In this document: in pieces, positions 16,887 to 26,980 of the stretch
How the letters are laid out: every line of letters begins with the position of its first letter
How positions within the stretch are numbered: position 1 is the first letter of the stretch
From: Microcella sp.
GTDB taxonomy: Bacteria; Actinomycetota; Actinomycetes; Actinomycetales; Microbacteriaceae
Assembly: GCA_030158585.1 (NCBI GenBank)
Contig: JAOASR010000099.1
Span: forward strand, 1-46,439
Direction: 5' to 3'
DNA: 46,439 bases
The notes under the pieces: model-generated
The model's database searches: none
Seen by the model: the letters and a program-made list of their open reading frames with translations, nothing else
Told to the model about the DNA's origin: nothing
Program-made: the position numbers and the translations under genes

Positions 16887-18308
16887 TTACGAGTCGAAGC
16901 CCAGCCCGACTGCGTCGAGGGTGCGAAGGAACAGATTGCGTCGCCCCTCGCGGTGGTCGGCGCGGTCGAGCGCCCACCGCACCGACTGCACCGCCGGGTA
17001 GGTCGCCGGCTCGGGCGGGAACGGCATCGGGATCTGGTTCACCATCGCCAGGCTCGTGCGCTCGGTCTCGAGCCCCGCGAGCTGGTCGAGCATGACGTTC
17101 GCGGCGAAGCGGGTCGCGGCGACGCCGAGCCCGGTGAAGCCCGCCGAGTAGGCGACGCGACCGCCGTGCGCGGTCGCGTGGAAGGCGCAGAACCGGCTCG
17201 AGGTGTCGATGACGCCCGCCCAGCGGTGCGTGAAGCGCAGCCCCTCGAGTTGCGGGAAGGTCGTGAAGAAGTGGCTCGCGAGCTTCTCGAACGAGGCGCG
17301 GCGGTCGTCGTACTCGGGCCTGATGCGCCCGCCGTAGTGGTAGATCGCGTCGTACCCGCCCCACAGGATGCGGTTGTCGGCCGAGAGCCGGTAGTAGTGG
17401 AACTGGTTGGCCGAGTCGGCGACGCCCTGGCGGCCGCTCCAGCCGATCGAGGCGAGCTGCTCGGTCGTGAGCGGCTCAGTCATGAGCACGTAGTCGTACA
17501 CGGGCACGGTGTGCAGGCGGTAGCGCTTGAGCAGCGACGGGAAGGCGTTGGTCGCGAGGGCGACGCGATCGGCGCGCACGACGCCGCCCGACCTCGTCGA
17601 CAGCTCCACAGCATCCGGCTCGGCGCGCAGCGCTGTCACGGGCGAGCTCTCGAAGACCTCGACGCCCGCCTCGAGGCACGCCCGCAGCAGCTCGCGCCCG
17701 AGCTTGCCGGGGTGCGCGAGGGCGGTGTCGCGGGTCGAGAGCAGGCCACCCTGGTAGGTGGGCGACGCGATCTCGCGCTGCATCGCGGCGGCGTCGTAGA
17801 AGCGCTCGGTGTCACCGTCGTGCGCCTCGGCGAGCTCGCGCACCTGGTACTGCTCGGTCGCGACGGCGAATGAGCCGACGCGCTCGAAGTCGCACTCCCA
17901 GCCGCGGTCGCGCATGGTCACCTCGATGTCGTCGAGGTTCTGCATGCCCATGCGATCGAGCGTCTCGAGCTCGTCGGCGAAGCGCTGCTCGCCGTTCTTC
18001 GCGCCGTGCGTGAGCGTCGCCTCGACGAAGCCGCCGTTGCGACCGGACGCGGCCCAGCCGATCCGCTTGCCCTCGAGCAGGATCACGCGCGCGTCGGGGT
18101 CGCGCTCCTTCGCGAGCAGAGCCGTCCAGAGCCCCGCGTAGCCGCCGCCGACGACGGCGAGATCGGCGCGCTCGCGCGTCGCGAGAGCGGGGCGGCTGAT
18201 GCGCGCGGGCAGGTCGTCGAGCCAGAAGACCGAGAGCTGCGAGCTCGCCAGCGACGCGTCGATGACTCGCAGGTCGGGCCGGTCGCGTTCGAATACGGTG
18301 GTCGCCAT
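16887..18308 (-). CDS. FAD-dependent oxidoreductase (DAO/PuuB-like)
   Basis: [47 protein letters not shown] Rossmann/FAD motif; [17 protein letters not shown]. Confidence 0.93.
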   Translation of the reverse strand: MATTVFERDRPDLRVIDASLASSQLSVFWLDDLPARISRPALATRERADLAVVGGGYAGLWTALLAKERDPDARVILLEGKRIGWAASGRNGGFVEATLTHGAKNGEQRFADELETLDRMGMQNLDDIEVTMRDRGWECDFERVGSFAVATEQYQVRELAEAHDGDTERFYDAAAMQREIASPTYQGGLLSTRDTALAHPGKLGRELLRACLEAGVEVFESSPVTALRAEPDAVELSTRSGGVVRADRVALATNAFPSLLKRYRLHTVPVYDYVLMTEPLTTEQLASIGWSGRQGVADSANQFHYYRLSADNRILWGGYDAIYHYGGRIRPEYDDRRASFEKLASHFFTTFPQLEGLRFTHRWAGVIDTSSRFCAFHATAHGGRVAYSAGFTGLGVAATRFAANVMLDQLAGLETERTSLAMVNQIPMPFPPEPATYPAVQSVRWALDRADHREGRRNLFLRTLDAVGLGFDS

Positions 18309-18326
18309 AACGCAAGGATGCCACAC

Positions 18327-18344
18327 GTTGTCCACTTGGACAAC
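18327..18344. promoter_or_regulatory. Palindromic operator candidate GTTGTCCA-CT-TGGACAAC
   Basis: Perfect 8-bp inverted repeat in the divergent region; minus-strand TTGTCC lies 17 bp from CATCCT, which is 6 nt from the ATG of the FAD gene. Confidence 0.65.
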
Positions 18345-18408
18345 AGTGGCGCGACTGGCGCGACCGGCGCGAGCACCGAGCACTGAGCACCGACGAAGGG
18401 ATGCTGCG

Positions 18409-20307
18409 ATGGAGCAGACGCTGCAGGCCGCGATCGACGACGCCCGTCTCTCCACCACGACCGAGACCGACTGGGCCCGACTGCAGCAGCGCTTCGCCCG
18501 CGAGCTGCCGCGACTGACCAGTCTCTTCCGCGAGGTGTACGGCGACAGCGACCGCACCGATCGCGAACTCGAGCTGCTCGTCGCGCAGCTCGCCGCGAGC
18601 TGGCAGGCCCGACCCGCTGAGCTGCGCACCCTCGACGCCGCCCGCGAGGCCGACCCCGACTGGTTTACCTCGAACCGCATGCTCGGCGGCGTCATCTACG
18701 TCGACCGGTACGCGACCGATCTGCGCGGCGTGAGCGCGCGCATCCCCTACTTCCAGGAGCTCGGGCTCACCTACCTGCATCTCATGCCGCTCTTCCTCGC
18801 CCCGGAGGAGAACAGCGACGGCGGGTACGCCGTGTCGAGCTACCGCGAGGTGAGCCCCGCGCTCGGCGACATGGCGCAGCTCACGGCGCTCGCGTCCGAG
18901 CTGCGCGAGGCGGGCATCGCGCTCGTCGTCGACTTCATCTTCAACCACACCTCGAACGAGCACGAGTGGGCCCGGCGGGCACTGACCGGCGAGAAGGAGT
19001 TCGAGGACTACTACTGGGTGTTCGACGACCGTGAACTGCCCGACGCCTTTGAGCGCACGGTGCGCGAGATCTTCCCCGACGACCACCCCGGCTCGTTCGT
19101 GCCGATGCCCGACTCCCCCGATGGCGCGCGCACCGGGCGCTGGATCTGGGCGACGTTCCACACCTTCCAGTGGGATCTCAACTACTCGAACCCCGCCGTC
19201 TTCCGCGCGATGGCGGGCGAGATGCTCTTCCTCGCCAACCAGGGCGTCGACATCCTGCGCATGGATGCCGTCGCGTTCATCTGGAAGCAGCTGGGCACGC
19301 AGTGCGAGTCGCTGCCCGAGGCGCACCTGCTGATTCGCGCGTTCAACGCGGCCCTGCGCATCGCCGCCCCGGCCGTGCTGTTCAAGTCCGAGGCGATCGT
19401 GCACCCCGACGAGGTCATCCAGTACATCTCGCCCGAGGAGTGCCAGCTCAGCTACAACCCGCTGCAGATGGCGCTCATCTGGAACTCGCTCGCCACGCGC
19501 GACGGCCGTCTGCTGCAGCAGGCGCTCGAGCGTCGGCACGCGCTGCCCGCCGGCACCGCGTGGGTCAACTACGTGCGCAGCCACGACGACATCGGCTGGA
19601 CCTTCGCCGATGAAGACGCCGCCGAGCTCGGCATCGACGGCTACAGCCACCGGCGCTTTCTGAACAACTTCTTCGTCGATCGCTTTCCGGGATCGTTCGC
19701 GCGCGGCGTGCCCTTCCAGGACAACCCGAAGACGGGCGACTGCCGCATCTCGGGCACGACGGCATCGCTCGCGGGGCTCGAAGCGGGCGATGCAGGGGCG
19801 ATCGATCGCATCGTGCTGGCCCACAGCATCCCCCTCTCGACCGGTGGGGTGCCGCTCCTGTACCTCGGCGACGAGGTCGGGCAGCTCAACGACTACACCT
19901 ACATCGCCGACCCCGCCCACCGCGACGACAGCCGCTGGGTCAACCGGCCGCCGTATCCGGCCGAGCTGTACGCGCAGCGCCTCGACGTCACGACCCCGGC
20001 GGGGATGCTCTACGCGCGCCTCACGCGCCTCATCGCCGTGCGCCGCGAGACCCAGGAGTTCGCCGGCGGCACCCTCATCGCGTTCGACGCCCGCAACCCC
20101 CACGTGATCGGGTACCAGCGGCCCGGGGCCGGCACGCGCGTCGTGTGCTTCGCGAACGTCGCCGACGACCCGCAGACGGTGACGGCCCTCACGCTCTCGG
20201 GCCTGCCCGCGACGGGCGACGATCTCATCGGCGGCGGCACGATCGACCTGCGCCGCGACCTGGCGATCCCCGCGCACGGCATCGTGTGGATGCGCGTCGC
20301 CTCCTAG
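18409..20307 (+). CDS. Amylosucrase-like alpha-amylase family (GH13) protein, 632 aa
   Basis: N-terminal helical region plus [75 protein letters not shown]. Confidence 0.9.
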   Translation: MEQTLQAAIDDARLSTTTETDWARLQQRFARELPRLTSLFREVYGDSDRTDRELELLVAQLAASWQARPAELRTLDAAREADPDWFTSNRMLGGVIYVDRYATDLRGVSARIPYFQELGLTYLHLMPLFLAPEENSDGGYAVSSYREVSPALGDMAQLTALASELREAGIALVVDFIFNHTSNEHEWARRALTGEKEFEDYYWVFDDRELPDAFERTVREIFPDDHPGSFVPMPDSPDGARTGRWIWATFHTFQWDLNYSNPAVFRAMAGEMLFLANQGVDILRMDAVAFIWKQLGTQCESLPEAHLLIRAFNAALRIAAPAVLFKSEAIVHPDEVIQYISPEECQLSYNPLQMALIWNSLATRDGRLLQQALERRHALPAGTAWVNYVRSHDDIGWTFADEDAAELGIDGYSHRRFLNNFFVDRFPGSFARGVPFQDNPKTGDCRISGTTASLAGLEAGDAGAIDRIVLAHSIPLSTGGVPLLYLGDEVGQLNDYTYIADPAHRDDSRWVNRPPYPAELYAQRLDVTTPAGMLYARLTRLIAVRRETQEFAGGTLIAFDARNPHVIGYQRPGAGTRVVCFANVADDPQTVTALTLSGLPATGDDLIGGGTIDLRRDLAIPAHGIVWMRVAS

Positions 20308-20325
20308 GGGCCGTCGCGATCAAAC

Positions 20326-20340
20326 TGCTACGATTGCTAC
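20326..20340. promoter_or_regulatory. Direct repeat TGCTAC-gat-TGCTAC upstream of the TA pair
   Basis: Two identical hexamers with 9-bp periodicity just upstream of the antitoxin RBS. Confidence 0.45.
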
Positions 20341-20355
20341 ACCGAGGGAGGCGCC

Positions 20356-20604
20356 ATGGCTGAACGACTTGCACACCGCGACCTGCGGAATCGCAGTTCC
20401 GAGATCCTCCGCACGGTCGCGGCCGGGGGCTCCTACGAGATCACGAATCACGGCCGGGTCGTCGCACTGCTGAGCCCGCCGGCGCCCGACGGGTCACTGC
20501 GCATCCGACGAGCGACCAGCGCGCGCCCCTTCGCCGAGATCTCGCGGTCGCGCGCCAGTGAGAGCACGACGTCGGCGCTCGAGGCTCTCCGCGACGAGCG
20601 ATGA
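20356..20604 (+). CDS. Type II antitoxin, Phd/YefM-like
   Basis: LAHRDLRNRSSEILRTVAAGGSYEITNHGRVVALLSP; GGGAGG RBS; ATGA overlap with the PIN gene. Confidence 0.9.
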   Translation: MAERLAHRDLRNRSSEILRTVAAGGSYEITNHGRVVALLSPPAPDGSLRIRRATSARPFAEISRSRASESTTSALEALRDER

Positions 20605-20990
20605 GGATCTACCTCGATACGTCGGCAGCGGCGAAGGTGCTCGTCGACGAGATCGAGTCAGACGCGTTGACTGCTTATCTCGATCGCGCAGACTCCGGCC
20701 GTGAGATCGTGTCGAGCGCCTTGCTCGAGACAGAGCTGCGTCGGCTGGCAGTGCGGCTGGATCTCGCGCAGGCGTCGGTCTCCGAACTCCTCGCTCGCGT
20801 CGACCTCGTCGACCCTTCGCGGTCGATCTTCCATGAGGCGGGTGTGCTTCCGGGCGCGAACCTGCGCAGCCTCGACGCACTGCATCTCGCCACAGCGCTT
20901 CGTGCTGAGGCAGATGTTCTTGTCGCCTACGACACTCGGCTGCTCGAAGCGGCGCGAGCCCTCGGCCTCGCCACCGATTCCCCCGCCTGA
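20601..20990 (+). CDS. vapC: PIN-domain toxin, VapC family
   Basis: MRIYLDTSAAAKVLVDE...SSALLETELRR...LRSLDALHLATAL...LVAYDTRLLEAAR conserved acidic residues. Confidence 0.93.
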   Translation: MRIYLDTSAAAKVLVDEIESDALTAYLDRADSGREIVSSALLETELRRLAVRLDLAQASVSELLARVDLVDPSRSIFHEAGVLPGANLRSLDALHLATALRAEADVLVAYDTRLLEAARALGLATDSPA

Positions 20991-21092
20991 GCGCGCTGGC
21001 CGCGATCTCCCCTCTGCCCGGCGGGCCGGAATAGGCTGTCTGAGTTCGACCACGAGTCGAGCATTCCCCTGTGTGCCGAAGGAGGCCCCGCT

Positions 21093-23636
21093 GTGCCCGG
21101 AGAGAACCTGACCCGCGCCGAAGCTCAGGAGCGCGCGTCGCTCGTCCAGACCGAGAGCTACGACATCGCTCTCGACCTCACGACCGGCGATGAGGTGTTC
21201 CGGTCGACGTCGACCGTGGTCTTCACCGCCACCGCCGGCGCGAGCACGTTCATCGACGCGATCACCCGCACGGTGCACAGCGTCACGCTCAACGGCGTCG
21301 AGCTCGACGCGGCCGCCATCGCCGACGGCACGCGCATCCGCCTCGATGGCCTCGCTGAGCGCAACGAGCTCACGGTCGTCGCCGACCACGAGTACACCAA
21401 CACGGGCGAGGGCCTGCACCGCTTCGTCGACCCGGTCGACGGCGAGGTGTACCTGTACTCGCAGTTCGAGGTGCCCGACAGCCGCCGCGTCTTCGCGGTG
21501 TTCGAGCAGCCCGACCTCAAGGCGACCTTCCGCTTCACGGTGACGGCGCCCGTGAACTGGGTCGTCGTGTCGAACTCGCCCGTCGAGTCGCGAGAGGACG
21601 CCGGCGACGCCGCCACGACCGTCTTCGCGACCACGAAGCGCATCTCGAGCTACATCACCGCGATCGTGGCCGGCCCGTACCAGAGCGTGCACTCCGAGCT
21701 GCAGAGCTCCGACGGCCGCACGATTCCGCTCGGCATCTTCGCGCGCGCCTCGCTCTTCGAGTACCTCGACGCCGACTACATCTTCGACATCACGCGCAAG
21801 GGCTTCGAGTACTTCGAGTCGCGCTTCGGCGTCGCGTACCCGTTCGAGAAGTACGACCAGCTCTTCGTGCCCGAGTTCAACGCGGGGGCCATGGAAAACG
21901 CGGGCGCCGTGACCTTCACGGAGACCTACGTGTTCCGCTCGAAGGTCACCGACGCGATCAAGGAGCGCCGCGTCGTCACGATCCTGCACGAGCTCGCCCA
22001 CATGTGGTTCGGCGACCTCGTCACGATGAAGTGGTGGAACGACCTGTGGCTCAACGAGTCGTTCGCCGAGTGGGCGTCGACGATCGCCACGGCCGAGGCC
22101 ACCGAGTGGCACGAGGCGTGGACGACGTTCCAGGCCATGGAGAAGAGCTGGGCCTACCGCCAGGACCAGCTGCCCTCGACGCACCCCGTCGTCGCGACGA
22201 TCAACGACCTCGAAGACGTGCAGGTCAACTTCGACGGCATCACGTACGCCAAGGGCGGCAGCGTGCTCAAGCAGCTCGTCGCGTGGGTCGGCGAGGAGGC
22301 CTTCTTCGCGGGCGTCTCGGCGTACTTCCAGAAGCACGCGTGGGGCAACACCGAGCTGCGCGACCTGCTCGTCGAGCTCGAGGCCGCGAGCGGGCGCGAG
22401 CTCACCTCGTGGAGCGAGAAGTGGCTCGAGACGGCCGGCGTCAACACGCTGCGCCCCGAACTCGCGGTCGACGACAGCGGCGTCATCACGTCGTTCGCCG
22501 TGCTGCAGTCAGCAGCGGCCGACTACCCGACGATCCGCCCGCACCGCATGGCGATCGGCTTCTACGACCTGGTGGATGGTGCGCTGACGCGCACGCACCG
22601 CCTCGAGCTCGACGTCGATGGCGAGCGCACCGACGTGCCCGAGCTCGTGGGCCGGAGCCGCCCCGGGCTCATCCTGCTCAACGACGACGACCTCGCGTAC
22701 GCGAAGATCCGCCTCGACGAGGCCTCGCTCGCCGTCGCGATCGAGCACCTCGCCAAGATCGAGAGCCCGCTCGCGCGCGCGATCGTCTGGGGCTCGGTGT
22801 GGGATGCCACGCGCGACGCCGAGGCCGCTCCGCGCGACTACGTGCGCCTCGTGCTCAACAACATCGCAACCGAGACCGAGTCGACGACGATCCGCACGAC
22901 GCTCACGCAGCTCACGACCGTCGCGCGCCTCTACGTCGACCCGGCGCACCGCGCGCAGACGATCACCGAGGTCGCCGACGCGCTGTGGGCTCTCGCCCAG
23001 GGCGCCGAGGCGGGCAGCGACGCGCAGTTCCAGTTCGTGAAGTTCTTCGCGAACATGGCGGCGACGCCTGCTCACGGCGACACGCTCGCCGGGCTGCGCG
23101 ACGGCTCGATCGGGCTCGACGGGCTCGCGGTCGACACCGACCTCGAGTGGGAGCTGCTCGAGGGCCTCGCCCTCGTCGGCGCGATCACGCCCGCCGAGAT
23201 CGACGCGGCGCTCGCGAACGACAACACCTCGAACGGCCAGCAGGCTGCGGCGCGCGCCCACGCGGCGTTCGCCGATGAGGCGAGCAAGGCCGCGACGGTC
23301 GAGAAGCTGCTGACCGACGACACCGTGCCGAATGCGATCGTGCGCATGGCGACGATGGGCTTCCAGCACGTCAACGACCCCGCAAGCCTCGAGGGCCTCG
23401 TCGGCCGCTACTTCGACGCGCTCGTGGGCGTGTGGGAGGGCCGCAGCTACAAGATCGCCGAGTACCTGATCCTCGGCCTCTACCCGACGCCGCTCGCGTC
23501 GCTGCGCCTCGTCGACGCGACGCGGGCCTGGCTCGACGCGAACGCCGACCAGCCGGCCGCGCTGCGACGCATGGTGTCGGAGAACCTCGCGGGCGTGGAG
23601 CGAGCGCTCGCCGCTCAGGAGCGCGACCGCGCGTAG
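21093..23636 (+). CDS. pepN: Aminopeptidase N (M1 family)
   Basis: GAMENAGAVTF and HELAHMWFGDLVTMKWWNDLWLNESFAEW; AAGGAGG RBS and GTG start. Confidence 0.97.
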   Translation: MPGENLTRAEAQERASLVQTESYDIALDLTTGDEVFRSTSTVVFTATAGASTFIDAITRTVHSVTLNGVELDAAAIADGTRIRLDGLAERNELTVVADHEYTNTGEGLHRFVDPVDGEVYLYSQFEVPDSRRVFAVFEQPDLKATFRFTVTAPVNWVVVSNSPVESREDAGDAATTVFATTKRISSYITAIVAGPYQSVHSELQSSDGRTIPLGIFARASLFEYLDADYIFDITRKGFEYFESRFGVAYPFEKYDQLFVPEFNAGAMENAGAVTFTETYVFRSKVTDAIKERRVVTILHELAHMWFGDLVTMKWWNDLWLNESFAEWASTIATAEATEWHEAWTTFQAMEKSWAYRQDQLPSTHPVVATINDLEDVQVNFDGITYAKGGSVLKQLVAWVGEEAFFAGVSAYFQKHAWGNTELRDLLVELEAASGRELTSWSEKWLETAGVNTLRPELAVDDSGVITSFAVLQSAAADYPTIRPHRMAIGFYDLVDGALTRTHRLELDVDGERTDVPELVGRSRPGLILLNDDDLAYAKIRLDEASLAVAIEHLAKIESPLARAIVWGSVWDATRDAEAAPRDYVRLVLNNIATETESTTIRTTLTQLTTVARLYVDPAHRAQTITEVADALWALAQGAEAGSDAQFQFVKFFANMAATPAHGDTLAGLRDGSIGLDGLAVDTDLEWELLEGLALVGAITPAEIDAALANDNTSNGQQAAARAHAAFADEASKAATVEKLLTDDTVPNAIVRMATMGFQHVNDPASLEGLVGRYFDALVGVWEGRSYKIAEYLILGLYPTPLASLRLVDATRAWLDANADQPAALRRMVSENLAGVERALAAQERDRA

Positions 23637-23671
23637 ACAACGCAGACGGGCATCCGCGGATGCTCTGCTCG

Positions 23672-23705
23672 CCCGAGGGCCTCGTCACGCGACGGGGCCC
23701 TCGGG
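23672..23705. terminator. Terminator hairpin between pepN and mscS
   Basis: CCCGAGGGCC...GGCCCTCGGG perfect 10-bp stem. Confidence 0.75.
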
Positions 23706-23738
23706 TCGTTCAGCAGCCCCGTCGCTAGGCTGGACGTG

Positions 23739-24776
23739 ATGGACACCTTCGACTGGTCAGCCCTCGGCGACGGCGTCTACGCCTGGTATCTGGCGTGGCG
23801 CGTTCCCCTGCGCATCCTCGGCGTCATCGTCGGCGCCGTTCTGCTGCGCGCGATCCTGCGCGCGTCGATCAGGCGCGTCGTCGACCGCGTCGTCGGCAGC
23901 GTCAAGAAGGCGCAGGCGGTCGAGCACACGGTCGAGCTCACGGCCTCTCCGCTGCACGCCGTGCGTGTCGTGCAGCGCACGCGCACGATCGGCTCGGTGC
24001 TCAACAACCTCGTGACGTGGACGATCGTGTCGATCGCCATCGTGCTCGTGCTCAGCGAGCTGCAGTTCTCGGTGACGGCGCTCATCGCCTCGGCGGGCAT
24101 CCTCGGCGCGGCCCTCGGCTTCGGCGCCCAGAACGTCGTGAAAGACATGCTCAACGGCCTGTTCATGGTGTTCGAGGATCAGCTCGGGGTCGGCGACATC
24201 GTCGACCTCGTCACCACGCAGGGTCCCGTCTCGGGTGTCGTCGAGATCGTGGGCGTGCGCGTGACGCAGGTGCGCGACGTCAACGGCACGCTCTGGTACG
24301 TGCGCAACGGCGAGATCACGAACGTCGGCAACAAGTCGCAGGGCTGGGCGCGCGTCATCCTCGACATCCCCGCCCCGTACACGGCCGACATCGACGCAGT
24401 CGAGAAGGCGATGCTCGACACCGCGCAGGCGATGGCGAACGACCCCACGTGGCGCCGCAAGATCCTCGAGAAGCCCGAGGTGTGGGGCATCGAGTCGATC
24501 TCGGCCGAGGCGCTCGTCATCAGGCTCGTGGTGAAGGTTCGCTCGGGCGATCAGTTCGACATCGCCCGCGACCTGCGACGTCGCATGAAGATCGCGCTCG
24601 ACGACCTCGGCGTCGCGCTGCCCGCGCTCAACCGCCTCGTGCTCGACGGGCTCGACGCGAAGGCGCCGCGCAAGCCGGCGGGCAGGCCGGTCTCGCGGGC
24701 CGCTGGCGCGACTGCGGCGGATGCTCCCCCGACGTCGTCCGAGGATGAGACCACGCCGTCGAAGGCGGCCGACTGA
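23739..24776 (+). CDS. Mechanosensitive ion channel family protein (MscS)
   Basis: ASAGILGAALGFGAQNVVKDMLNGLFMVFEDQLGVGDIVDL pore/beta-domain motif; GTG 23736 is an alternative start. Confidence 0.95.
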   Translation: MDTFDWSALGDGVYAWYLAWRVPLRILGVIVGAVLLRAILRASIRRVVDRVVGSVKKAQAVEHTVELTASPLHAVRVVQRTRTIGSVLNNLVTWTIVSIAIVLVLSELQFSVTALIASAGILGAALGFGAQNVVKDMLNGLFMVFEDQLGVGDIVDLVTTQGPVSGVVEIVGVRVTQVRDVNGTLWYVRNGEITNVGNKSQGWARVILDIPAPYTADIDAVEKAMLDTAQAMANDPTWRRKILEKPEVWGIESISAEALVIRLVVKVRSGDQFDIARDLRRRMKIALDDLGVALPALNRLVLDGLDAKAPRKPAGRPVSRAAGATAADAPPTSSEDETTPSKAAD

Positions 24777-25189
24777 TGGCCGACCTCACCCTCGGTGCCA
24801 CCGGCGGGCCGACCGACCCGATGTTCGAGCAGGTCGGCGGACACGCGACGTTCGATCGCCTCGTGCGCGCGTTCTATGCGGGCATCGAGAGCGACCCGGT
24901 GCTGCGCCCGATGTACCCCGACGACGACATGGAGGGCGCCGTCTGGCGACTGACCGCCTTTCTCGAGCAGTACTGGGGCGGGCCGACGACGTACAGCGAG
25001 CAGCGCGGGCACCCTCGGCTGCGCATGCGGCACATGCCGTTCAAGGTGAATCCCGATGCGCGCGACCGCTGGCTCACGCACATGCGCGCTGCGCTCGACT
25101 CGCTCGCGCTGCCGCCGCTGCACGAGGAAGCGATCTGGGACCACATGCTGCGGGCCGCGCACGCGATGGTGAACACGTTCGAGGAGTGA
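24776..25189 (+). CDS. Group II truncated hemoglobin-like globin
   Basis: FEQVGGHATFDRLVRAFYAGIESDPVLRPMYP...FLEQYWGGPTTYSEQRGHPRLRMRHMPF; overlaps the mscS stop. Confidence 0.95.
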   Translation: MADLTLGATGGPTDPMFEQVGGHATFDRLVRAFYAGIESDPVLRPMYPDDDMEGAVWRLTAFLEQYWGGPTTYSEQRGHPRLRMRHMPFKVNPDARDRWLTHMRAALDSLALPPLHEEAIWDHMLRAAHAMVNTFEE

Positions 25190-25224
25190 TGGTCGGTGCG
25201 GTGCCGCCCCGCTAAGGTCTGGGC

Positions 25225-25515
25225 ATGAAGTACCGCAGTGGCCTGGTGATCGTCGCGATCGCGCTGTCGGTCGGCGGATGCTCCAGCTCCGCTGACCGGT
25301 GCACCGAGAGCTTCGATGCCGAGGTCATCCCGAGCGCCGAGGGCTACCCGTCGCGCGTCGCGGCTGTCGAGGCCTGGGCAGCGGACGGCCCGGCTCCCGA
25401 CTCGGGATGGACCGAGACCTCGACCGGCGCGACGGCCGGCGACTGGGTGGTCACGACGGTGCAGACCGCCGATGGCGGTTGGCTCGTTGAATCAATGCGC
25501 TGCGCGGTGGGGTAA
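25225..25515 (+). CDS. Small putative lipoprotein
   Basis: MKYRSGLVIVAIALSVGGCSSS lipobox; TAAGGT -10 motif 6 nt upstream of ATG. Confidence 0.75.
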   Translation: MKYRSGLVIVAIALSVGGCSSSADRCTESFDAEVIPSAEGYPSRVAAVEAWAADGPAPDSGWTETSTGATAGDWVVTTVQTADGGWLVESMRCAVG

Positions 25516-25535
25516 CCCGTCCGCTGTCCTTCTGA

Positions 25536-25576
25536 AAGTGCGGACCGGGTGAATCATGCTCGCGCGATCCGCACTT
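25536..25576. terminator. Inverted repeat between convergent genes
   Basis: AAGTGCGGA...TCCGCACTT perfect 9-bp stem, 23-nt loop. Confidence 0.4.
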
Positions 25577-25634
25577 ATCGAAGCGCCTACCCGAGAAGTA
25601 CCCAGGCCCACGCTGTGGCAGACGGAGTGCGCGG

Positions 25635-26483
25635 CTACCCCGCGCGCTGCAGCACTCGGCGCGCGTGGCGCAGCACGGGCTCGTCGACCATGCGGCCCTC
25701 GTGCGAGAAGACTCCCCCGGCCCCGGCCCCGACGTCCGCGGCCGCCTCGAGCACGCCGCGCGCCCACGCGACCTCGTCAGCCGAGGGCCGGTACGCGGCC
25801 CTGATCGTCTCGACCTGGCCCGGGTGGATGCACGCCGTTGCCGCGAAGCCCTGCGCGACCGCGTCGCGCGCCTCCTCCTCGAGACCGATGAGGTCGGCGA
25901 TGTCGAGGTGCACGGCGTCGATCGCGGCTTTGCCGTGCCCGCCCGCGGCGAGCAGCACGCGCGCTCGGGCGTGCCGCGCGACGTCGCGATAGCGGCCGTC
26001 GGGCCCGCGGCTCGAGGTGCCGCCGAGCGAGGCGACGAGGTCCTCGGCGCCCCACATGAGCGCGACGACCGTGGGTTCAGCCGCAAGGGCCTCGGCGGAA
26101 AGCACGCCGGCCGCCGTCTCGACGAGCGCGACGATCGCGCAGCCGCTCTCGGCGGCGAGCACTGCGGCTTCCTCGGCCCGCTCGGCCTTCGGCAGCATGA
26201 GCAGGCGGTAGCCGGTCTCCGAGACCGCGGCGACGTCGAGCGCGTGGTCGACCGAGCCGGCCGCGTTGACGCGCACGATCGTGCGGGTGGGGTCGAGATT
26301 CGAGGCCCGCAGCGCCTCGCGCGCGCGCTCCTTCGCGGCCGGCGCCACAGCATCCTCGAGATCGATGATGACCGCGTCGGCGCGGTCGCCGGCCTTCGCG
26401 AAGCGCTCGGGGCGGTCGCCCGGCACGAACAGGATCGCCGGGCCGAGCGCGAAAACCGCGCCGCCGACAGCCTCCGAGCTCAT
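25635..26483 (-). CDS. citE: HpcH/HpaI aldolase/citrate lyase family protein (CitE-like CoA ester lyase)
   Basis: LGPAILFVPGDRPERFAKAGDRADAVIIDLEDAVAP...RVNAAGS...LIGLEEEARDAVAQGFAATACIHPGQ. Confidence 0.93.
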   Translation of the reverse strand: MSSEAVGGAVFALGPAILFVPGDRPERFAKAGDRADAVIIDLEDAVAPAAKERAREALRASNLDPTRTIVRVNAAGSVDHALDVAAVSETGYRLLMLPKAERAEEAAVLAAESGCAIVALVETAAGVLSAEALAAEPTVVALMWGAEDLVASLGGTSSRGPDGRYRDVARHARARVLLAAGGHGKAAIDAVHLDIADLIGLEEEARDAVAQGFAATACIHPGQVETIRAAYRPSADEVAWARGVLEAAADVGAGAGGVFSHEGRMVDEPVLRHARRVLQRAG

Positions 26484-26980
26484 GGGGCGTGCCCCTCGCG
26501 CCACACGAGCGTCGAGCGAGTCGCCGTCGCGACGACGACGCCCTCCTGGTTGCGTCCGGTGTGGCGCAGCGTCACGATGCCCTGGCCGGGCCGCGAGCCC
26601 GAGAGCCGCTTCGCCTCGACGAGCGTCTCGCTGTAGAGAGTGTCGCCGTGCCGCATCGGGTGCGGGAAGGCGACCTCGCCGAAGCCGAGGTTCGCGACGA
26701 TCGTGCCCTGGGTGAGCTGGGCGACGGATGCTCCCACGAGGGTCGAGAGCGTGAGCATCGAGTTCACCAGCCGCTCGCCGAAGGGCTGCTCGGCCGACCA
26801 CGCCGCGTCGAGGTGCAGCGACTGCGTGTTCATCGTGAGGGTCGTGAAGAGCACGTTGTCGGCCTCGGTGAGCGTGCGACCCGGGGCGTGCACGTAGGTC
26901 GCGCCGACCTCGAACTCGTCGAACCAGAGGCCGCGCTGCACGATGCGGCGGCCGGCCGGCTCGCCGCCGCCGGTGCTCAC
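26480..26980 (-). CDS. MaoC family dehydratase
   Basis: FDEFEVGATYVHAPGRTLTEADNVLFTTLTMNTQSLHLD; ATGA overlap with the citE-like gene. Confidence 0.92.
   Translation of the reverse strand: MSTGGGEPAGRRIVQRGLWFDEFEVGATYVHAPGRTLTEADNVLFTTLTMNTQSLHLDAAWSAEQPFGERLVNSMLTLSTLVGASVAQLTQGTIVANLGFGEVAFPHPMRHGDTLYSETLVEAKRLSGSRPGQGIVTLRHTGRNQEGVVVATATRSTLVWREGHAP

Noticed and set aside
17812-20277. 821-aa minus ORF opposite amylosucrase
   Set aside because: Antisense shadow of a well-supported GH13 gene.
20658-22337. 559-aa minus ORF opposite vapC and pepN
   Set aside because: Antisense to two confident genes; no domain signature.
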